Assembly: GCA_036398215.1 (NCBI GenBank)
Contig: DASWHK010000042.1
Coordinates: 1 to 19,427, forward strand
DNA: 19,427 bases
Direction: 5' to 3'
Origin: DASWHK01 sp036398215
Lineage (GTDB): Bacteria; Acidobacteriota; UBA890
The notes beneath the pieces were generated by a model. It had not been told where the DNA came from. It saw nothing but the letters and a program-made list of their open reading frames with translations, and did no database searches. The position numbers and the translations under genes were made by a program. Shown here in pieces: positions 14,980 through 19,427 of this stretch. Position 1 is the stretch's first letter, and each line of letters starts with the position of its first letter.

Positions 14980-15735
14980 TCAGTCGAGCGGCGGGGCGGG
15001 CTCGAGCGGGGTGCCGGTGCGGAGGGTCTCGAGGTCTTCGCGGAGGTGGGCGACGAGCGTTTCGGTGATTTGGCGGGTCGCCGCCAGGGTGCCGCCGTTG
15101 TCGACGACGTAGTCGGCGCGGGCGGCCTTCTCGTCCTGGGACATTTGGGAGGCCATGCGGCGGCGGGCCTCGTCGGGGTCGAGGCCGGTGGCCTGCAGGC
15201 GGCGGAGGCGGACGTCGTCCGGGGCGGTGACGACGATCATGCGGTGGTAACGGGCGGCGCCGCCGGTCTCGTAGAGGAGGGCGGCCTCGGTGACGACGAC
15301 GGCGGCGTCGGTTCGGGCGGCGATCTCCTCGATGCGATGGGCCTCACGGTCGCGGATCGCCGGGTGAAGGATCGCCTCGAGGCGGCGGCGAGCGCCGTCG
15401 TCGGCGAAGACGATGCGGCCGAGGGCGGCGCGGTCGATCTCTCCGCCGGGCCGCAGGATGACCTCGCGTCGATCGGCGAAGGCGGCAAGGACCACGTCGT
15501 AGGTCGGCTCGCCGGCCGCCAGGCACTCGTGGGCGAGGCGGTCGGCGTCGAGCACGTGGCAGCCGAGCTTGGCCATCCAACCGGCCACCGTCGACTTGCC
15601 GGCGGCGATGTTGCCGGTGAGGCCGGCGCGCAGGATGACTGTTCTATCGGAAGGTCTGGAGGGTCTGGAAGGTCTGGAGGGTTTGGAGGGTCTGGAGGGT
15701 TTGGAGGGTCCGCCGGGGGGATTGGTGGCGGGCAC
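14980..15735 (-). CDS. coaE: Dephospho-CoA kinase with an N-terminal Pro-Ser-Arg repeat
   Basis: 251 residues against the usual ~200. It phosphorylates dephospho-CoA, the last step of CoA synthesis. It has the P-loop GLTGNIAAGKST (38-49), then VLDADRLAHECL, PGGEIDRAALGRIVF, ILHPAIR and VVTEAALLYETG, followed by RLRRLQATGL and the lid region, all typical of CoaE. The extra ~35 N-terminal residues are mostly a PSR/PSK repeat coded by 9-nt units. No ATG, GTG or TTG follows the repeat before the P-loop, so GTG 15735 (or a non-standard start) must be used and the repeat is probably translated. folD ends 14 nt upstream, suggesting one transcript. Confidence 0.92.
   Translation of the reverse strand: MPATNPPGGPSKPSRPSKPSRPSRPSRPSDRTVILRAGLTGNIAAGKSTVAGWMAKLGCHVLDADRLAHECLAAGEPTYDVVLAAFADRREVILRPGGEIDRAALGRIVFADDGARRRLEAILHPAIRDREAHRIEEIAARTDAAVVVTEAALLYETGGAARYHRMIVVTAPDDVRLRRLQATGLDPDEARRRMASQMSQDEKAARADYVVDNGGTLAATRQITETLVAHLREDLETLRTGTPLEPAPPLD
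15649..15708 (-). repeat. 9-nt coding minisatellite in coaE
   Basis: About 6.5 near-identical copies of CCCTCCARA encode Pro-Ser-Arg or Pro-Ser-Lys (CoaE residues 10-29). Variation is confined to AGA/AAA and CCC/CCT. The unit length keeps the frame. On the plus strand it reads as GGTCTGGAG. Confidence 0.9.
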
Positions 15736-15749
15736 GGGTCCGCCGGCGG

Positions 15750-16679
15750 TCAGCCGCGGGCGGCGGCCCGCAGGCGGGCGGCCTCGAGGGTGTTGGACAT
15801 CAGCATGCCGATGGTCAGCGGCCCGACGCCGCCCGGCACCGGGGTGAGCGCGCCGGCGACCTCTTCGACCTCGGGGTGGACGTCGCCGACCACCACGTAG
15901 CCACGCTCGTCGAACTTCGCCCAGTCGGCGCCGGCGCCGAGGATCTGCTCGGCGTGGGCGCGATCGGAAACCCGGTTGATGCCGACGTCGATCACCGCGG
16001 CGCCGGGCTTGACGAAGTCGCGGGTGACCATGGCGGCGCGGCCGATGGCGACCACCAGGATGTCGGCGCCGCGGCAGACGCCGGGCAGGTCGCGGGTGCG
16101 CGAGTGGCAGACGGTGATGGTGGCGTGGCGGTGCATCAGCAGCGACGCCATCGGCTTGCCGACGATCTCGCTGCGGCCGATGATGACCGCGTTGGCGCCC
16201 TGGATCTCGATGCCGTGGTGGTCAAGCATGCGCATGATGCCGCCCGGCGTCGCCGGCACGAAGCGCGGCCGGCCCTGGACCAGGCGGCCGACGTTCTCCG
16301 GGTGCAGCCCGTCGACGTCCTTGCGTGGATCGATGCGGTCGAGCACCGCCTCGGTGTCGATGGGATCGGGCAAGGGGAGCTGGACGAGGATCCCGTCGAC
16401 GGCGTCGTCGGCGTTGAGCGCGCCGACGCGCCCCAGCAGCTCCTCGGTCGGGGTGGTCGCCGGCAGCACGAAGGCTTCGGAGCCGATGCCGAGCTCCTCG
16501 CACTTGCGGGTCTTGGTGCGCACGTAGATCGCCGAGGCCGGATCGTCGCCCACCAGCACCGCCGCCAGCTTCGGCGGCCGGTGGCCGGCCGCGGCGTGGG
16601 CGGCCAGCCCCTCGATGACGTCGGCGAGGATGGCGTCCTGGACCGGCTTTCCGAGCAGCTTCTCCGCGCTGATCGCTAT
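15750..16679 (-). CDS. folD: Bifunctional methylenetetrahydrofolate dehydrogenase/cyclohydrolase with no standard start codon
   Basis: It interconverts 5,10-methylene-, methenyl- and 10-formyl-THF in the cytoplasm. Family motifs: PKLAAVLVGDDPASAIYVRTK (catalytic Tyr and Lys), GILVQLPLP, DVDGLHPENVGRL, IIGRSEIVGKPMA and PVPGGVGPLTIGMLMSNTL. The homologous N-terminus (SAEKLLGKPVQDAILADVIEGL) lies upstream of the first standard start, GTG at 16559, which would delete about 40 residues. In frame there is no ATG/GTG/TTG before that; the candidates are ATA at 16679 (309 aa) and ATC at 16673, with GGGGAG just upstream. The ATA overlaps the TAG of a small upstream ORF (ATAG). A G-to-A change from ATG, a true rare start or a sequencing error are all possible. 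Confidence 0.88.
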   Translation of the reverse strand: MAISAEKLLGKPVQDAILADVIEGLAAHAAAGHRPPKLAAVLVGDDPASAIYVRTKTRKCEELGIGSEAFVLPATTPTEELLGRVGALNADDAVDGILVQLPLPDPIDTEAVLDRIDPRKDVDGLHPENVGRLVQGRPRFVPATPGGIMRMLDHHGIEIQGANAVIIGRSEIVGKPMASLLMHRHATITVCHSRTRDLPGVCRGADILVVAIGRAAMVTRDFVKPGAAVIDVGINRVSDRAHAEQILGAGADWAKFDERGYVVVGDVHPEVEEVAGALTPVPGGVGPLTIGMLMSNTLEAARLRAAARG

Positions 16680-16847
16680 CTCTCCCCGTCGATCCGATCG
16701 ACGTTCTTGTGCGTTGAGCGCGTCCGCCCGAGGCGGCGCATGATCATTGTCTCTCCACCGCGACGCGTTCGACGATCTCTTGTCCGGTGGGCGGGCCCAT
16801 CACGGCCCGCACACGATCGCTATTTTTCCCAGTCGATGTGATCGACG
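16671..16847 (-). repeat. Duplicated end of the vertex-protein gene at the folD start, with two chained mini-ORFs
   Basis: The 33 nt at 16815-16847, covering the BMC-P stop (IVDHIDWEK then TAG), recur at 16671-16703 with 28 of 33 identical, 144 nt apart, directly over the folD start (NVDRIDGER then TAG). Between the copies two small minus-strand ORFs are joined by ATGA: 16800-16744 (MGPPTGQEIVERVAVERQ) and 16747-16676 (23 aa, begins MIMRRLGRTRSTHK, ends NVDRIDGER). The second overlaps the folD start as ATAG. Confidence 0.7.
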
Positions 16848-17092
16848 ATGCCGACGATGGCGGCGTTCGCGGGCGCCAGCTTTCGTCCCATCGCCATCGA
16901 CGCCGAGCGGCCCTCGACGACCACCAGCACGGTCTCGCCGGCGCCGGCGCCGACCGTATCGACGGCAACGAGCGCCTCGCCCTCGTCGTTGCCCTCGAGC
17001 GCCAGCGGCTGCACGAGCAGCAGCGTCTTGCCGGCGTACTTGGGTTCCTTCTGCGTCGACACGACGCTGCCGACGACCCGCCCGAGAAACAC
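16820..17092 (-). CDS. Bacterial microcompartment vertex protein (EutN/CcmL, BMC-P), copy 1
   Basis: 90 residues starting at GTG 17092 (VFLGRVVGSVVSTQKEPKY), the canonical beginning of the pentameric vertex family, and ending AIVGIVDHIDWEK. Other family features: TLLLVQPL, LVAVDTVGAGAGETVLVV and the GR-SA region. Pentamers of such proteins cap the twelve vertices of a microcompartment shell. The start lies 1 nt past the stop of copy 2 (TGACGTG), so the two are translationally coupled. Its 3' end has been copied to the folD start. Confidence 0.9.
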   Translation of the reverse strand: MFLGRVVGSVVSTQKEPKYAGKTLLLVQPLALEGNDEGEALVAVDTVGAGAGETVLVVVEGRSASMAMGRKLAPANAAIVGIVDHIDWEK

Positions 17093-17093
17093 G

Positions 17094-17387
17094 TCAGCTC
17101 GCCCGGGCGCCGGCCGCCGGCGCCAGCAGGTCGACGTGATCGACGATGCCGACGATCGCGGCGTCGGCGGGGACGTGGTCGGGCAGGAAGGCGAACGACG
17201 CCTCGCGACCGGTGACGAAGAATACCGTCTCGGCGGCGCCGGCGCCGACCGCGTCGATGGCCACAAGCGGCTTGCCGGTGGCGGCGCCGCCGGCGTCGAC
17301 CGGCTGCACGAGCAGCAGCTTGCGGCCGTGCAACGAGCCGTTCTTGATCGTGCAGACCACGCGGCCGACCACCCTTGCGAGATCCAA
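17094..17387 (-). CDS. Bacterial microcompartment vertex protein (EutN/CcmL, BMC-P), copy 2
   Basis: 97 residues from TTG 17387 (DLARVVGRVVCTIKNGSLHG), with GGAG 8 nt upstream. Family features are KLLLVQPVDAGG, LVAIDAVGAGAAETVFFVTG and AAIVGIVDHVD, followed by a short Ala-rich extension (LLAPAAGARAS) absent from the other two copies. It is the most divergent of the three: several basic residues replace the usual acidic ones around GNDEG (here GGAATG). The frame stays open to a start at 17489, whose first residues (VSIEVARLV) look like the real N-terminus (LTLDLARVV), perhaps an old duplication or a longer protein. I prefer the short form. Confidence 0.85.
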   Translation of the reverse strand: MDLARVVGRVVCTIKNGSLHGRKLLLVQPVDAGGAATGKPLVAIDAVGAGAAETVFFVTGREASFAFLPDHVPADAAIVGIVDHVDLLAPAAGARAS

Positions 17388-17516
17388 CGTCAACTCTCCA
17401 TCTTCGAGCCGACCGGCTCCACGGCAAGCGGGTCTTGGCGCAAGGAATGCTGCCGCTGAAACGAGACGCGCGACCTCGATTGACACCACCTGAAGGCCGC
17501 GACGATCCCCCGGGGC

Positions 17517-17786
17517 TCAATCATCGAGGTCGGCCGTATCGACGATGCCGACGATCGAGGCGTCGACCGGCCGGTCGGTCAAGCCGTCGGCCATCCGCGC
17601 CGAGGAGCCGCGGACCACCAGCACGGTCTCCTTGTAGCCGGCGTCGACGGTGTCGACCGCCACCACGTAGCCGCCCTCGTCGTTGCCCTCCGGATCGACC
17701 GGCACGACGATCAGCAGCTTGTAACTGTCGAGCTTCGGGTCCTTGCGGGTGGCGACCACTGTGCCGACGACGCGGGCGAGGAACAC
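17517..17786 (-). CDS. Bacterial microcompartment vertex protein (EutN/CcmL, BMC-P), copy 3
   Basis: 89 residues from GTG 17786 (VFLARVVGTVVATRKDPKLD). It has LLIVVPVDPEGNDEGGYVVA, VDTVDAGYKETVLVVRGSSA and the C-terminal ASIVGIVDTADLDD, all standard for the pentameric vertex family and the closest of the three to the consensus. It follows the BMC-H gene by 12 nt, so shell hexamer and vertex are made from one transcript. Three different vertex paralogues in one locus are known from the planctomycete/verrucomicrobial type of microcompartment; by family knowledge they may form distinct pentamers. Confidence 0.92.
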   Translation of the reverse strand: MFLARVVGTVVATRKDPKLDSYKLLIVVPVDPEGNDEGGYVVAVDTVDAGYKETVLVVRGSSARMADGLTDRPVDASIVGIVDTADLDD

Positions 17787-17798
17787 GGGCGGCGGCGC

Positions 17799-18089
17799 CT
17801 ACTGGCTCTTGCCGATCGGCAGGCAATCCTCGAGGCTGCTGTGCGGGCGCGGGATCACGTGCACCGAGACCAGCTCACCGACCCGGCGGGCCGCGGCGGC
17901 GCCGGCGTCGGTCGCCGACTTCACCGCGGCGACGTCGCCGCGGACGATCGCGGTGACCAGCCCGCCGCCGACCTTCTCGTAGCCGATCAGCGTCACCTTC
18001 GCCGCCTTCACCATGGCGTCGGCCGCCTCGATCATCCCCACCAACCCCTTGGTCTCGATCAATCCAAGGGCTTCCCCGTAGTCAGCCAT
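17799..18089 (-). CDS. Bacterial microcompartment hexameric shell protein (BMC-H, PduA/EutM-like)
   Basis: 96 residues, one BMC domain: EALGLIETKGLVGMIEAADA, MVKAAKVTLIGYEKVGGGLV, TAIVRGDVAAVKSATDAGA and VHVIPRPHSSLE. Hexamers tile the shell facets, and the central pore is lined by the K-V-G-G-G-L loop. PduA-like proteins have GSG there, so the pore here is slightly more open or flexible. It starts at ATG 18089 with GAGGAGG 7 nt upstream, the best ribosome binding site of the locus, as expected for the most abundant shell part. It is the only hexamer gene in the window; related loci usually carry a second. Confidence 0.95.
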   Translation of the reverse strand: MADYGEALGLIETKGLVGMIEAADAMVKAAKVTLIGYEKVGGGLVTAIVRGDVAAVKSATDAGAAAARRVGELVSVHVIPRPHSSLEDCLPIGKSQ

Positions 18090-18302
18090 CTGTCATCCTC
18101 CTCGAGAGGGTCGGATTGCGTCTCCGGATGCGGATAGTAGCAGGCCGCGCCGAAGGCGTGATCGTCTCGAACATGTCCACCATCGCCAGCGGGTCGTAGC
18201 CGGCGCTGGGCCATGATCTGGGCGCCGCATGGTTGCGCAACGACATGTCGGGCGTCTCCCGCCTCGCCGCCGGCCCGCCGCGCCTCCGTCCACGGCCCTC
18301 CT
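18082..18302 (-). other. Gap between aldolase and BMC-H; two small overlapping frames, coding status unclear
   Basis: 213 nt separate the genes. One frame at 18293-18093 (66 aa) starts at GTG right after AGGAGGGCC but is an Arg/Trp/Cys-rich, unnatural-looking sequence. Another at 18246-18082 (54 aa, begins MSLRNHAAPRSWPSAGYDPL) has a more natural composition, a GGGAGA upstream, and ends overlapping the BMC-H start. Neither matches a family I know. A remnant of a deleted gene is equally possible. Confidence 0.3.
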
Positions 18303-19049
18303 TCAGCGCAGCGCCCGCACGGCGTCGGCCACCAGGCCGACGAGCTCTTCCTTGGTTAGCGTAATGGTTTGCGAATCGGTGTCCACCGGGTAGCAAGCGG
18401 GGGGCAACGGCCGGCCGACGGCCTGCTGGCGCAGGGCCGAGAGCCGCTCGACCTCCTCGGCGCTGAAGGTCTGCGGTCCGCCGAGCAACTCGCTGACCAG
18501 GCTGACCTCGGCGAAGTGCTCGAGCTGGTACATGCGCTCCTCGGCCTGCTCGAGGCTGGTGCCGGCGGTCAGCGCCCCGTGGTTGGCGAGCAGCAGGGCA
18601 TCGTAGGTGCGGATCGGGCCGCGCACGGCGTCGGCGAGCTCGAGGGTAGAGGGGGTCCCGTAGGGGGCGATCGGGATGCAGCCGAGCGTGGTGACGATCT
18701 CGGCGAGCACCGCCGCCGGGAGCTGGCGGCCGGCGACCGCGTAGCCGGTGGCCACCCGCGGGTGGGCGTGGACGACGGCGTTGAGGTCGTCGCGCTCCCG
18801 GTAGATGGCCAGATGCATGAGCATCTCCGAGGAGGGCTGGCCGCCGCCCTCGGGGTTGCCGTCCAGGTCGGTGACCACCAGGTCGTCCTCGCTCATGAAC
18901 CCCTTGTTGACGCCGCTGGGGGTGGCGAGGATGCGGTCGCCGCCCATCCGGACGCTCATGTTGCCCTCGATGGAGGCGAGGATCCGGCGCTCGTAGAGGC
19001 GCCGCCCGGTGGCGACGATGGCGGCGCGCGCCTCTCTTTCGCCTCGCAT
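18303..19049 (-). CDS. Class II (fuculose/rhamnulose-phosphate type) aldolase with probable microcompartment encapsulation peptide
   Basis: 248 residues from ATG 19049 (GGAG 7 nt upstream). The class II aldolase active site is intact: SIEGNMSVRM, TPSGVNKG, the catalytic Glu in QPSSEMLMHLAIY, the zinc ligands HAH and the third in LLANHGA. It should cleave L-fuculose-1-P or L-rhamnulose-1-P to dihydroxyacetone phosphate and lactaldehyde; the exact sugar is not decided by sequence. After the fold (ends about 215) comes a linker and an amphipathic terminal helix, TKEELVGLVADAVRALR, typical of peptides that direct enzymes into microcompartments. It leads the shell operon. A frame extension upstream to 19157 lies in the promoter and leader and is not favoured. 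Confidence 0.92.
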   Translation of the reverse strand: MRGEREARAAIVATGRRLYERRILASIEGNMSVRMGGDRILATPSGVNKGFMSEDDLVVTDLDGNPEGGGQPSSEMLMHLAIYRERDDLNAVVHAHPRVATGYAVAGRQLPAAVLAEIVTTLGCIPIAPYGTPSTLELADAVRGPIRTYDALLLANHGALTAGTSLEQAEERMYQLEHFAEVSLVSELLGGPQTFSAEEVERLSALRQQAVGRPLPPACYPVDTDSQTITLTKEELVGLVADAVRALR

Positions 19050-19074
19050 TCGGTGACTCCTTCGCCGGCTTGGA

Positions 19075-19116
19075 GGTGGTCTGCTTGCGGCGAGAAAAGG
19101 CCAGGCGCAAGCCACC
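19075..19116 (-). promoter_or_regulatory. Hairpin in the aldolase 5' leader
   Basis: In the transcript GGTGG-CTTGCG (19116-19106) can pair with CGCAAG (19089-19084) and CCACC (19079-19075), an 11-bp stem with a 4-nt bulge and a 16-nt loop, ending 25 nt before the ATG. It could be a regulatory structure or a protein-binding site. Confidence 0.4.
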
Positions 19117-19128
19117 GTGACGCTGGCG

Positions 19129-19157
19129 ATGTTAGACACATCGTCGAGGAGCGGCAA
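19129..19157 (-). promoter_or_regulatory. Sigma70-like promoter for the microcompartment operon
   Basis: On the minus strand TTGCCG (19157-19152) is followed by exactly 17 nt and then TAACAT (19134-19129), about 80 nt upstream of the aldolase ATG. This is the best promoter match in the window. Confidence 0.5.
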
Positions 19158-19350
19158 CGCGGCGGGAGGCCTTTTGTCGCCGCAACCTTCCGGCGCGTTG
19201 GGGGGTGGCGGACGATGGCGGTGATGCTCGCGGCTGTTTGACCGCCCGCGCCGCAGCGGGGTATCGTGCGCCGGGCGCTAGCAGGCCCTCAGGCGCTCTT
19301 CACGGCCTTTCCGGCCGGCGCCTCCTTCCCCCTCGACCGCGCGAGGTCCA

Positions 19351-19427
19351 TTGTCACGCCGACTCCAGTTCGCTGCCGGCATCGGCCTGTCCGCCCTGCT
19401 GCTGTGGATCTTCCTGCGCGAGGCCGA
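19351..19427 (+). CDS. Start of a membrane protein (runs off the right edge), possibly a flippase-like family member
   Basis: From TTG 19351, preceded by GCGAGG, an open frame gives 25 residues: SRRLQFAAGIGLSALLLWIF then LREA. It has a basic N-terminus, a hydrophobic segment and a final charged group. The G-x-x-LSALLLW-x-x-LR pattern resembles the first helix of lysylphosphatidylglycerol-synthetase-like/flippase-like integral membrane proteins, but 25 residues cannot settle this. The region 19158-19350 between it and the divergent promoter shows no gene. Confidence 0.35.
   Translation, partial: MSRRLQFAAGIGLSALLLWIFLREA

Noticed and set aside
15649..15712. CRISPR-like short repeats
   Set aside because: The units are only 9 nt and directly tandem with no spacers; it is a coding minisatellite.
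15569..15847. Plus-strand frame with a Gly-Leu-Glu repeat
   Set aside because: This is the antisense of the CoaE Pro-Ser-Arg repeat; CoaE is supported by its P-loop and full domain.
18082..18302. A confident small gene between aldolase and BMC-H
   Set aside because: Two frames compete, neither has a recognisable family or convincing composition, so it is listed only as unclear.

Overview
The window is very GC-rich and densely coded. It looks like a Gram-negative bacterium: a complete Kdo (inner-core LPS) supply cluster is linked to lapA-lapB. Three features together point to Acidobacteriota (for example Thermoanaerobaculia-like lineages) as the best guess: a fragment resembling the C-terminus of acidobacterial VWFA-related proteins, a PgsA1-like phosphatidylinositol-phosphate synthase, and a class II aldolase microcompartment locus. 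This is inference; Planctomycetota or Myxococcota are not excluded. I saw no tRNA, rRNA, CRISPR array, insertion sequence or phage gene.

Layout, left to right. (1) 1-3502: the start of a membrane-anchored protein (minus), a protein with a C-terminal [2Fe-2S] domain (plus), a CDP-alcohol phosphatidyltransferase (minus) and a diacylglycerol-kinase-family lipid kinase (plus). (2) 3887-7061: a plus-strand cassette of an aldolase-fold protein, a fatty acyl-AMP ligase (FAAL) and a dedicated acyl carrier protein, which looks like an orphan acyl-activation module. (3) 7234-14580: a plus-strand operon kdsB-pyrG-kdsA-kdsD-kdsC-lapA-lapB plus a QueD-like gene. KdsD, KdsA and KdsC make Kdo, PyrG makes the CTP, KdsB makes CMP-Kdo, and LapA/LapB are regulators of LPS synthesis and assembly in E. 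coli. (4) 14643-14920: a gene remnant. (5) 19049 down to 14980, minus strand: class II aldolase with a probable encapsulation peptide, one hexameric shell protein (BMC-H), three pentameric vertex proteins (BMC-P), then folD and coaE. This is part of a bacterial microcompartment for sugar-phosphate cleavage; no aldehyde dehydrogenase or PduL lies in the window. (6) The last bases begin a plus-strand membrane protein.

The most unusual signal is not a gene. At several junctions between adjacent co-directional genes (FAAL/ACP, kdsA/kdsD, kdsD/kdsC, kdsC/lapA, BMC-P/folD, and as an in-frame repeat at the end of pyrG) the gene-end/gene-start sequence has been duplicated. The copies carry a start codon and often a Shine-Dalgarno sequence, and form tiny ORFs that bridge the neighbouring genes, often through ATGA or TGATG stop/start overlaps. 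In kdsC/lapA the 29-nt unit supplies both a start and the ribosome binding site for the next unit. It could be a translational-coupling relay or a mutational habit of this genome; the sequence alone cannot decide.
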